DNA of 36,005 bases from an uncultured Collinsella sp. (GTDB taxonomy: Bacteria; Actinomycetota; Coriobacteriia; Coriobacteriales; Coriobacteriaceae), in the NCBI GenBank assembly GCA_900540995.1, contig UQHO01000019.1, forward strand, positions 1-36,005. Direction: 5' to 3'. Below are positions 1-6,693 of the stretch, piece by piece. The notes under the pieces are model-generated. The model saw only the letters and a list, made by a program, of their open reading frames with translations, was not told the origin of the DNA and did not search any database. The first letter of the stretch is position 1, and each line of letters begins with the position of its first letter. The position numbers were made by a program, and so were the translations under genes.

Positions 1-85
1 GCGATGACCCGCCGGGAACCGGCTCGCGCGCAGCCAATGCCTCAGCAAAACCGCGACAGGTTTTATCCATCATCTCTTGGCTCAT
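1..85 (-). CDS. Cyclodeaminase/cyclohydrolase family protein, N-terminal fragment (cut by window edge)
   Basis: Only the first 28 codons are present, and the gene runs off the left edge. The ATG is at 85-83, with an AAGGTG ribosome site about nine bases upstream. The fragment reads MSQEMMDKTCRGFAEALAAR and then EPVPGGSS. A short helix followed by L-A-x-x-x-P-V-P-G-G-x-S is the typical start of the formiminotransferase-cyclodeaminase / methenyltetrahydrofolate cyclohydrolase (FchA) family, where the glycine-rich turn lies near the folate site. Such enzymes convert formimino- or methenyl-THF, which fits the formate-THF ligase gene elsewhere in the window, although the two are 10 kb apart. The family call rests on a short motif and is therefore moderate; the substrate cannot be decided. 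Confidence 0.68.
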   Translation of the reverse strand, partial: MSQEMMDKTCRGFAEALAAREPVPGGSS

Positions 86-471
86 ACGCATGCACCTTCA
101 AGTCGTATATATCGGTCGGGTGGCAATCGCCTGCCGACCGCATCGATCACATAATGGTGCTAAGTCTAGCCCATAAGCACATGTGCGTCATCGCACCTGG
201 CCATCGCGGATTTCTATGGCACGCGATAGGCGGCGGCAACACAAACATGGGACACATGGCCCACCTTTCGAGACTCTCTGGCAGCACAAACCGGGGCATA
301 TCTATAAATAAGGAGCCCGTTGGGGCACGGCTGCGCAACGACCACAAACCACGAACGGAGGTATTAACGCACTCATACAACCCACGCACAAAGACATCCG
401 CCGCAAACACAATCGACGCCCCGGCAGCATGCGGTGCCGCGATGTCGCCAACAGACAAGGAGGACGCCACC
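86..471. other. Intergenic region between divergent genes
   Basis: This 386-base stretch separates the folate-gene fragment (minus) from the first lipoprotein (plus). It holds an imperfect inverted repeat around 110-140 (GGTCGGGTGGCA against TGCCGACC), the palindrome at 247-265 that recurs before the second lipoprotein gene, and an AT-rich stretch at 299-309 that could be the -10 region of the lipoprotein promoter. If so, the lipoprotein mRNA has a leader of about 155 bases. No convincing short gene was seen here. Confidence 0.5.
247..265. promoter_or_regulatory. Candidate operator, copy 1 of a repeated palindrome
   Basis: The 19 bases ATGGGACACATGGCCCACC occur here and again, identically, at 1213-1231 before the paralogous lipoprotein gene. 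The core TGGGACACATGGCCCA is an imperfect palindrome in which six of eight base pairs match (TGGG-x-CA-xx-TG-x-CCCA). Nothing else in the two upstream regions looks alike, so the shared block is probably a protein-binding site. The regulator is unknown. Confidence 0.5.
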
Positions 472-1074
472 ATGAAGAAAAAGACCCTATCGATCCTTTC
501 CCTTTGCATCGCCCTCTTTGCCGCGCTCGCCCTTGTGGGCTGCGGCGGGAGCGCTTCGAGCGGAGGCAGCAGCGCCGCCAAGAGCGAGAGCAAGGAAAAA
601 GCTCCTGTCGCCGAAAAGACCGACTTTATCTGGTTTAAGGTCGAGATGCCCGAAGGCGTCGGCGTAAGCGACTCCGCCGGTAAGAACGCCGACAGAGTCC
701 ATCTCAACTTCCCCGAGAACGAGAACACCACGGTCGACCAATTCATCCCCGTTTGGCAAGAGAAGATGACGGCCGAAGAGTCCTTTGCCGAGCAGGCCGA
801 AAGGCATACGGGGACGTTCCAGTGGGAAGACGACGACCCCGTCGAGTACAACGGCAGGACATGGCTCACCGGAACGTACAAGGACAACAGCGGCACCTCA
901 ACCATGCTCTTTACCGACGTTGAGCCGGGAAGCACCTACATCCTCATCCCGAACTTCGACCAGCATAAGAAAGAAGCCGAGGCACTCCTCAACTCCATCG
1001 AGTTCCCTGACGACATGAAGGAGGCTGTGAAAGAGGCCCGCGGCGTCGAGATTTCGATCATCGAGATCAAGTAG
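472..1074 (+). CDS. Putative lipoprotein, copy 1 of a tandem pair
   Basis: This 200-residue protein starts at the ATG at 472, seven bases after AAGGAGGA (457-464). The frame stays open further upstream, but the signal peptide and ribosome site fix this start. Residues 1-23 form a lipoprotein signal (KKK, a hydrophobic core, then LVGC with the lipid-modified cysteine at 24). A Gly/Ser/Lys-rich linker of about 20 residues follows, then a globular part beginning TDFIWFKVE. It is clearly paralogous to the next gene: both share TDFIWFKVE-x-PEGV, the FIPV segment, Y-N-G-(R/K)-T-W, F-T-D-V-(E/D)-x-G-S and a charged C-terminus ending in IEIK. It would be anchored to the outer face of the membrane. 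I recognise no enzyme motif, and the function is unknown; a ligand-binding or envelope role is possible. Confidence 0.85.
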   Translation: MKKKTLSILSLCIALFAALALVGCGGSASSGGSSAAKSESKEKAPVAEKTDFIWFKVEMPEGVGVSDSAGKNADRVHLNFPENENTTVDQFIPVWQEKMTAEESFAEQAERHTGTFQWEDDDPVEYNGRTWLTGTYKDNSGTSTMLFTDVEPGSTYILIPNFDQHKKEAEALLNSIEFPDDMKEAVKEARGVEISIIEIK

Positions 1075-1131
1075 CAATTGTCCACGCACGCCCGTGCTCG
1101 CGCTCCATTAAAAGCGTGGGCACCAAACCCC

Positions 1132-1166
1132 GGGGAGGGCCGACAGCATCGGCCCTCCCCTCTTTT
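1132..1166 (+). terminator. Rho-independent terminator after lipoprotein copy 1
   Basis: A perfect 12-bp stem (1132-1143 with 1149-1160, GGGGAGGGCCGA against its complement) closes a five-base loop and is followed by TCTTTT. It lies 58 bases after the stop codon. Confidence 0.88.
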
Positions 1167-1212
1167 GCGTCCGCGCATATTGCCACTTAACGGCGCAAAT
1201 CCGGCCCCCAGA

Positions 1213-1231
1213 ATGGGACACATGGCCCACC
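1213..1231. promoter_or_regulatory. Candidate operator, copy 2 of the repeated palindrome
   Basis: This is identical over 19 bases to 247-265. It ends 72 bases before the second lipoprotein start, so any regulator bound here would sit close to that gene's promoter (a possible -10 is TACAGT at 1251-1256). It lies 46 bases downstream of the first gene's terminator, so both lipoproteins appear to be separate transcription units with a common control element. Confidence 0.5.
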
Positions 1232-1303
1232 CGAACGAGCCGCTCGCGCGTACAGTAAAGGCAGGTAATCCATAGGCGGTTACAGATCGAGGAGGACACG
1301 ACC

Positions 1304-1897
1304 ATGAAAAAGAAGGCCTTTGCGATTCTCACCCTCTGTTTGAGTCTCTTTGCCGCAGTTGCCCTGGTAGGCTGCGGTGGAAGCGGCGGCACTGCCGGCA
1401 GTGGCGGTGGCGGCGGAGCGGAAAAGCCAGCCGTGGATATGAGGACCGATTTCATCTGGTTTAAGGTCGAGGTCCCCGAGGGCGTCGAGATCACCGACGT
1501 CGCCGGCGATACCGCCGACAGGGCCCAGTTTAAGTTCACCGAGAGCGAGCACGCCAGCGACCGCTTCATCCCCGTCTTTGACTCCGACAAGAACGCTGAC
1601 GAGCTGTTCGACTACGAGGCCAAATGGAAGGCCAACTCTGGGTGGACTGAGAGCGACCCCGTCAAGTACAACGGCAAGACCTGGCGCAGTGCCTACTTCA
1701 CGCACTCCGGCGGCGTGACGACCGAGTACTTCACCGACGTTGACGGCGGCAGCGTGTACGTGCGTATCGACAACGTCGAGGAGCACAAGGACGCCGTCGA
1801 GACCATGATGAAGTCTCTGGAATTTGCCGACGACATCGCCGAGGCAAAGACCGAGGCCATGGATGTTAAGCTCGACGATATCGAGATTAAGCGCTAA
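1304..1897 (+). CDS. Putative lipoprotein, copy 2 of a tandem pair
   Basis: This 197-residue paralogue of the preceding gene starts at ATG 1304 after a GAGGAGGA ribosome site. The signal peptide has the same layout, with lipid-modified Cys24 in LVGC, followed by a Gly-rich linker that holds a run of glycines. The body begins TDFIWFKVEVPEG and keeps the aromatic/YNGKTW and FTDVDGGS segments of copy 1, while the surface residues have diverged strongly and are acidic. The gene, its upstream palindrome and its GGGAGGGCCG-type terminator all match the neighbouring unit, which suggests duplication of a whole transcription unit and then divergence. No catalytic motif is visible and the function is unknown. 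Confidence 0.86.
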   Translation: MKKKAFAILTLCLSLFAAVALVGCGGSGGTAGSGGGGGAEKPAVDMRTDFIWFKVEVPEGVEITDVAGDTADRAQFKFTESEHASDRFIPVFDSDKNADELFDYEAKWKANSGWTESDPVKYNGKTWRSAYFTHSGGVTTEYFTDVDGGSVYVRIDNVEEHKDAVETMMKSLEFADDIAEAKTEAMDVKLDDIEIKR

Positions 1898-2201
1898 GCG
1901 ACTCGCGAGCGCAACGAAAAACACGAGCGCAGTGCCAACAAGCGGTGGTGCCCCAGCGTTTCGCACTAAGGGAGGGCCGGTAAACCGACCCTCCCTTTCT
2001 TATGCCGATAGCCGGCGAACGCGAGGGTGCCGGGCAGCAAAACCACCCCCAACGCGGTAGCAGTACAAATAGACAAGCGCCCCAACGCGTCCGCCCGCCG
2101 ATTTATAGCGCCGCGCAGACAATTAAGCCAACACGTTTAGACATCCGGGCAGTATAGTTACCAAAATGAGTGCATAACCGCACCTTGCGAATGGAGGAGT
2201 C
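1898..2201. other. Intergenic region before the phospholipase-like gene
   Basis: This stretch of about 300 bases holds the lipoprotein terminator (1968-2001) and a possible -10 box TATAGT at 2153-2158, 43 bases before the next ATG. No good -35 partner was found at the right spacing. No small gene is visible. Confidence 0.4.
1968..2001 (+). terminator. Rho-independent terminator after lipoprotein copy 2
   Basis: AAGGGAGGGCCGGT pairs with ACCGACCCTCCCTT (one mismatch; the loop includes the inner GGT/ACC), followed by a T-rich stretch. The stem sequence resembles the terminator of the first copy. Confidence 0.82.
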
Positions 2202-4688
2202 ATGGCCGAACATCATGCCATCAGTCGCCGAGCGTTTACGCTGGGCCTTGGACTTGCAGCGTTGTCGCCGCTGACAAGCCTGCCCGAAACCGTCACGCTG
2301 GGCATTAGCCCACGGACAGCCTTTGCGGACGGCACGGCCGAGCCAGCGGCCAACCTCAACAATTTCGTCATTCGCCTTCGCCCCGCAGGCTATTTTCGCA
2401 CCGCGAGCGTCAACGAAGACGGCAACGTCATCGGCAACGTCTGCCACCTGTTTAATGACGGCACGTCCAGCAAGCTCATCCTTGAGCACGTAGGGACCGA
2501 TGCGGACGGCACAAACTGGTATGCCATCCGCACCCTGCTCAATTTCGAAGAGCACAAGAAGACGGGCTACAGCATTTGGTCGGTCGATGGCGACTCGGAC
2601 AAAGATGGAAAGGTCATCCACGTATGGAGTGGCGAGTACGACCATAAGGACAGCCGCGCCTATACGTTCGACCACCAGTTCGACGGAACTTATATTATTC
2701 GAGACCGCATATACACGAAAAACGGTATTAACTACCTGGCCATAGAATCGAAAGGCAAAGACCAAGACAACAACAAGATTTGCCAAAAGAAATATTCCAT
2801 TCCGTGGGAGCTCGAGCTTGTCGGCTACAGCATGGACAAGACCAATGCCACAGTTAGCAGCATCGACTGGACCACGTATAGCAGCTACGTCGACGGACCA
2901 TGTTGGATGAGCCACGTCGAAGGCAACAAGTACCTCGACGAGCTGAGCATCCCGGGCACGCACGATTCGGGAACTTGCAGCGTGGACAACGACACCGAAC
3001 CCCAATCCTCGCAAGCAAAGTGCCAGCAGGACTACATCCCCACGCAGTTGCTCGAAGGCATTCGCTATTTTGATATCCGACTCGGAAAAGGCAACGACCC
3101 CGGCATCGACCATGGAAGTTGCTACCTGCTCAAAAAAGACGGGCACTTCATGCATCTCTCCGATGTCGTTGGCTACTTCAAAAAGTTTTTGAACGAAAAT
3201 CCGTCAGAAGCGCTCATCATGCTTGTATCCCGAGGCAACAACGAGGCTACTGACGAGAGCCTTACGACGGCTTTCGCCAAGGTTTTAGACGACAACCCCA
3301 AACTGTTCTATACGTCGAGCCGCGTTCCCACACTGAACGAGGTGCGCGGAAAGATCGTCCTGCTGCGCCGATTTGGACTCGCCGGCGACAGCGTAAGCGG
3401 CCACACGTGGGGCCTCGACCTAACCGAATGGGACAACAAAATCGCAGCACACCCCAGCAGCTCCTCTATGTGTCTCGTCCAAAACGCGCAAGGCTTTGAA
3501 GCCGCAGGGGAAACAGGCGACAAAAAAGCCTATTGCACCAAGGTATATGCCCAGGACCATTACGAATGCACCGGAACCGACAAGATCAGCTGGGTCGATA
3601 TGGCCCTGCAGGAGACGGCTAAGCTCACCCGCAACGAGGTAGATGTCGAGGACGATAACGGGGCCAAGGAGCAAGTCCTGGAGCGCTGCTGGTCTATCAA
3701 CTACACCAGCTGCACGAATCACAAGCAAGGAAGCAACCCATTTACCGCAGCGCGAGTAGTCAACGAGCATCTGTACAAGAGCCCGTACATCAACCCCAGC
3801 GACAACGAGGAAACAAAGTCAGATTACCTCAAGCACATTGGCATCATCGCATCCGACTTTGTTGATGCGGCGCTGGCCCGGAGCATCTACCAGCGCAATT
3901 ACGATTACGATACACAGCACAAGCAGACAGCTTCGTACTACCTCCCGACCCGCATGCGCATGACGTACGGCGACTCGCTGAGCGATGCCTCGCTCCAGGA
4001 TGGCAAGACCGTTGGCGAGGGCCATTTCCGCCTTGTCGACAGCAGCAACGTACTCAACGTGGCGGCTTCGGGCCATGCGTTTACCATCGAATATGTGGAT
4101 GTCGACGCCTTGGGCAACGAGACCGTTACGGAGCTGCGGGGTCATGTGCCCATCGATATCGATCCGCGCGCGTTGACGCCCCATTTTGAGGGGCTCGAAG
4201 GCCTTAAGGCCGGCGAAGACGTGCGCGCCAAGATTGCGGCATCACTCGAGGGCAAGCTCGAAACCGATGCCTGCACGGCCCAGCTCGAGTTTGTGCACGA
4301 CGCGAACGGCGCTCCGGGCACGGCAATGGCCGAGGGCGAAACATTTGCCGCAGGGACGTACTGGGTGCGCGTGAACGGTCTCTTGGGCGACGCGGCGCAA
4401 AACTACGAGCTTGCTAGTGACGGAACTGCAAGCTTTACCGTGTCGGCCTCGGGCGGCACGGGCGGCACCGGCGACGGTAACGGCAGCGGCGCCAACGCAG
4501 GCAGCGCCGACAAGAACGGTAAGAGCAACAAGAGAGACCAGGGCAAGAGCTCGGGCGGAAAGCTCGCCAACACGGGCGACGGCTCTGGCGTTGCCGCCGG
4601 GCTCGCTGCCGCCGCCGTGGCGACAACGGTCGCAGGTGCAGCAATGCTTGCCAGTGACCGCGACAATACCGAGGACGTTAACGAATAG
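2202..4688 (+). CDS. Secreted phosphatidylinositol-specific phospholipase C (X domain) surface protein
   Basis: This 828-residue exported protein starts at ATG 2202 after GGAGGAG. Residues 1-42 form a Tat-type signal (SRRAFTLG, a hydrophobic stretch, then AFA before the mature DG). Residues of about 50-225 look like a beta-trefoil/ricin-type lectin region. A PI-PLC X domain follows at about 240-560: SIPGTHDSGT carries the expected first catalytic His near residue 253, and YFDIRLGKG and the GIDHGS segment carry the second His near 303. About 600-740 is a beta-rich, Ig-like region. The end has a Gly/Ser/Lys linker, LANTGD at about 788-793, a hydrophobic segment and an acidic tail. LANTG fits the LAXTG pattern used by class E sortases of actinobacteria. 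The family cleaves phosphatidylinositol or its glycans; the actual substrate here is not known. The acidic rather than basic tail is odd for a sortase substrate. Confidence 0.85.
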   Translation: MAEHHAISRRAFTLGLGLAALSPLTSLPETVTLGISPRTAFADGTAEPAANLNNFVIRLRPAGYFRTASVNEDGNVIGNVCHLFNDGTSSKLILEHVGTDADGTNWYAIRTLLNFEEHKKTGYSIWSVDGDSDKDGKVIHVWSGEYDHKDSRAYTFDHQFDGTYIIRDRIYTKNGINYLAIESKGKDQDNNKICQKKYSIPWELELVGYSMDKTNATVSSIDWTTYSSYVDGPCWMSHVEGNKYLDELSIPGTHDSGTCSVDNDTEPQSSQAKCQQDYIPTQLLEGIRYFDIRLGKGNDPGIDHGSCYLLKKDGHFMHLSDVVGYFKKFLNENPSEALIMLVSRGNNEATDESLTTAFAKVLDDNPKLFYTSSRVPTLNEVRGKIVLLRRFGLAGDSVSGHTWGLDLTEWDNKIAAHPSSSSMCLVQNAQGFEAAGETGDKKAYCTKVYAQDHYECTGTDKISWVDMALQETAKLTRNEVDVEDDNGAKEQVLERCWSINYTSCTNHKQGSNPFTAARVVNEHLYKSPYINPSDNEETKSDYLKHIGIIASDFVDAALARSIYQRNYDYDTQHKQTASYYLPTRMRMTYGDSLSDASLQDGKTVGEGHFRLVDSSNVLNVAASGHAFTIEYVDVDALGNETVTELRGHVPIDIDPRALTPHFEGLEGLKAGEDVRAKIAASLEGKLETDACTAQLEFVHDANGAPGTAMAEGETFAAGTYWVRVNGLLGDAAQNYELASDGTASFTVSASGGTGGTGDGNGSGANAGSADKNGKSNKRDQGKSSGGKLANTGDGSGVAAGLAAAAVATTVAGAAMLASDRDNTEDVNE

Positions 4689-4718
4689 GCAAGCCAGTCT
4701 TTTGGGCGCATTAACTCA

Positions 4719-4755
4719 ATCGGGGCGCAGAATACCGTTCTGCGCCCCGATTTTT
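4719..4755 (+). terminator. Rho-independent terminator after the phospholipase-like gene
   Basis: A 14-bp perfect stem (4719-4732 with 4738-4751) with a five-base loop is followed by TTTTT. It sits 30 bases after the stop and just before the 3' end of the convergent small gene. Confidence 0.9.
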
Positions 4756-4780
4756 ACCTTGGCCCGAACGCCGCTATCGG

Positions 4781-5050
4781 CTACATCACCATGTTCAGAG
4801 CTTTCACAAATTCCTGGGCCTTCGCACGGCTACTCAGGCTAAAGACGCAAGCGGTCAACAGCCTGTTACGCAGGAAAACGTCGCGACCCTTGATCCTGTT
4901 GACCCCCGTGATGTCCTTAAGGTAGACAATCTCGGTGTGCCTGTCGCCAAAAGTTCCCTTCTTGAGCACCTCGATACGATTGGGGTAGATCTTAACGTCT
5001 TTAAACCTACCCGAACCCTTGTCCTGAAACAGCAAGGTGTTGTTGTCCAT
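4781..5050 (-). CDS. Small PH-like hypothetical protein
   Basis: An 89-residue protein is predicted if translation starts at the ATG at 5050, which has GGGAG upstream. A longer reading from a GTG at 5095 lacks a ribosome site and would begin upstream of the likely transcription start. The sequence alternates short hydrophobic and charged strands (DVKIYPNRIEVLKKG, HTEIVYLKDITGVN) and ends with an amphipathic helix (SRAKAQEFVKALNMVM). Strands followed by a C-terminal helix are the pattern of bacterial PH-like domains of the SHOCT/YdbT sort, but this is only a fold guess. No signal or membrane segment is present. It is transcribed towards the phospholipase-like gene and shares the intergenic space with the divergent nuclease gene. 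Function unknown. Confidence 0.65.
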   Translation of the reverse strand: MDNNTLLFQDKGSGRFKDVKIYPNRIEVLKKGTFGDRHTEIVYLKDITGVNRIKGRDVFLRNRLLTACVFSLSSRAKAQEFVKALNMVM

Positions 5051-5082
5051 GCGTGCCACTCCCATGGGGTTCGTTAAAACTG

Positions 5083-5111
5083 TCTCTATTGCCACATTTT
5101 AGCCACCGCAA
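5083..5111 (-). promoter_or_regulatory. Possible promoter of the small PH-like gene
   Basis: On the minus strand TTGCGG (5111-5106) and TAGAGA (5088-5083) are separated by 17 bases. Transcription would begin near 5075, downstream of the GTG at 5095, which supports the shorter start at 5050. The match to consensus is only fair. Confidence 0.35.
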
Positions 5112-5218
5112 GGCCCCCATGCGAAGGTGCCAGACAGCACAGCAATTCGTGTCAGCGCGAGGCTTTAAACTAAATGCGATAAAGATGCATTCCACAAGAG
5201 GAAAGTGGGGCGACAGTG

Positions 5219-6262
5219 ATGGGCGAACTGGTAAACCGTGGAGAATCGGCAATCGTGCCAGAAGTTTTTTACAAGCAGGTTTCCTCGATTCTCAACGCCG
5301 CTCGCGACAAGGCCTATACCGCCGTTAACTTTGCGATGGTTGAGGCTTATTGGGAGATCGGCAAGAGCATTGTTGAGGAACAAGGCGGAGAGGAGCGCGC
5401 CAAGTACGGAGAGGCGCTGCTCAAGGCCCTCGCAATCAGACTTACCAAGGATTTTGGCAAAGGCTTTGAGGCAAGGGAACTGCGCAAAATGCGCCAGCTA
5501 TATCTCGCATTCCCAATTCGGGACTCACTGCGTCCCGAATTGAGCTGGACACATTACCGCAGGTTGATGCGCGTTTCCGATCCCGAAGCCCGCACTTGGT
5601 ACATGAACGAATGCGCCGACTCTCGCTGGAGCACGCGCCAGCTCGAGCGCCAAATCAACACCATGTTCCGCGAGCGTCTACTCGCCAGCAAGGACAAAGA
5701 GACCGTCGCTCAGGAAATCCAAAAGAGTGCCCCGGGTCATCGCCCCGAGGATATCATCCGCGATCCATATGTACTGGAGTTTTTAGGCTTCTCGGACGAT
5801 ACTGCGTTTCGCGAGAGCGATCTAGAGCAGGCACTCATCACACATCTTCAGAAGTTTCTGCTAGAGCTTGGCCGCGGCTTCGCTTTTGAGGCGCGCCAAA
5901 AGCGTATCACCTTCGATGGGCGCCATTTCTATATTGACCTCGTTTTTTACAACTACCTGATGCGCTGCTTCGTTCTCATCGATCTTAAGACCGATGACCT
6001 CACGCATCAAGACCTGGGCCAAATGCAAATGTACGTGAACTATTACACGCGCGAGCTCATGAACGAAGGCGACAACCCGCCCATAGGCATCGTGCTCTGC
6101 GCAGACAAAAGCGATTCGATTGTCGAGTACACGCTGCCCGAGGATAACGACCAAGTGTTTGCCGCCAAATACCTGCCGTATCTTCCAAGCAAGGAAGAGC
6201 TGGCACGCGAGCTGAGCGCCGAGTACCGCGCCATCAACGAAGCGACGAACGTCGAGGCGTAA
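5219..6262 (+). CDS. DUF1016/YhcG-family PD-(D/E)XK nuclease
   Basis: This 347-residue protein starts at ATG 5219 (a GTG directly in front is an alternative); a G-rich ribosome site lies about eight bases upstream. The N-terminal half (to about residue 165) is the helical DUF1016_N region: VNFAMVEAYWEIGKSIVEEQ, then L-T-K-D-F-G-K-G-F-E and LSWTHYRRLMRV. The C-terminal half is the nuclease domain: residues near 237-260 hold FYIDLVFYN and then VLIDLKTDDL, giving the D...D-x-K metal-binding set, followed by HQDLGQMQMYVNYY. The family occurs widely as orphans or near restriction systems and is assumed to be a DNA nuclease; its cellular role is poorly known. Here it stands alone, with no methylase, restriction or antitoxin gene beside it. 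It may be a defence or recombination gene gained by transfer. Confidence 0.88.
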   Translation: MGELVNRGESAIVPEVFYKQVSSILNAARDKAYTAVNFAMVEAYWEIGKSIVEEQGGEERAKYGEALLKALAIRLTKDFGKGFEARELRKMRQLYLAFPIRDSLRPELSWTHYRRLMRVSDPEARTWYMNECADSRWSTRQLERQINTMFRERLLASKDKETVAQEIQKSAPGHRPEDIIRDPYVLEFLGFSDDTAFRESDLEQALITHLQKFLLELGRGFAFEARQKRITFDGRHFYIDLVFYNYLMRCFVLIDLKTDDLTHQDLGQMQMYVNYYTRELMNEGDNPPIGIVLCADKSDSIVEYTLPEDNDQVFAAKYLPYLPSKEELARELSAEYRAINEATNVEA

Positions 6263-6693
6263 GGGCAACAGCACAGTACGGCCGACACCGCCGCAGCCGT
6301 CGCAGGCATACTCACGGTTGTGACGCACACTACGAAACAATACCGGTCATGGACGCCGGCGACGACATCCTAGCCGTGGCTGGCAAGCGTGACCCGACAG
6401 GTAAAAACGCGACCTTCGTCTGATGTGGGCCCATTGGCTGCCACAGAAAAGGGCCGGTTGCAGCCGGCCCTTTAGACGATAATACCTGCGTTGCCCGCGC
6501 TTCCGAAGTGTGACTAGCTGAGGAGCGGGTTCCGCGGCACAACCTGATTTTACCCAGTGAGGAGGCTCTTTTGCAGCCGCTCCACTGTTTATTTACATCT
6601 GGCACCCTCAAACAATCAGACGGCAGCCCGCACTCCTGAGAGCTGCCCCGCACCCCCGGCCATCACCTTACGGCAACAACCGGTGCTACTCCC
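6263..6693. other. Gene-poor intergenic stretch between convergent genes
   Basis: About 430 bases lie between the nuclease gene and the zinc-ribbon gene. A strong hairpin at 6448-6473 is the only clear element. Short open frames on both strands lack ribosome sites and recognisable sequence. A frame ending at about 6423 reads GDDILAVAGKRDPTGKNATF before a stop and might be a decayed remnant, but I cannot support it as a gene. Confidence 0.45.
6448..6476. terminator. Bidirectional hairpin terminator
   Basis: AAAGGGCCGG (6448-6457) pairs with CCGGCCCTTT (6464-6473) around a six-base loop. The minus-strand copy ends in TTTTC and the plus-strand copy in TTTA, so it could stop transcription from both converging genes. 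Confidence 0.7.

Noticed and set aside
4..471. Upstream extension of the first lipoprotein frame to position 4
   Set aside because: It would overlap the folate-gene fragment, bury the lipoprotein signal peptide 156 residues inside, and lacks a ribosome site.
5051..5095. GTG start at 5095 for the small PH-like gene
   Set aside because: No ribosome site, and a likely promoter -10 lies at 5083-5088, inside this extension.
6330..6653. Small minus-strand frame in the gap after the nuclease gene
   Set aside because: It reads straight through a strong terminator hairpin and has no recognisable sequence or ribosome site.
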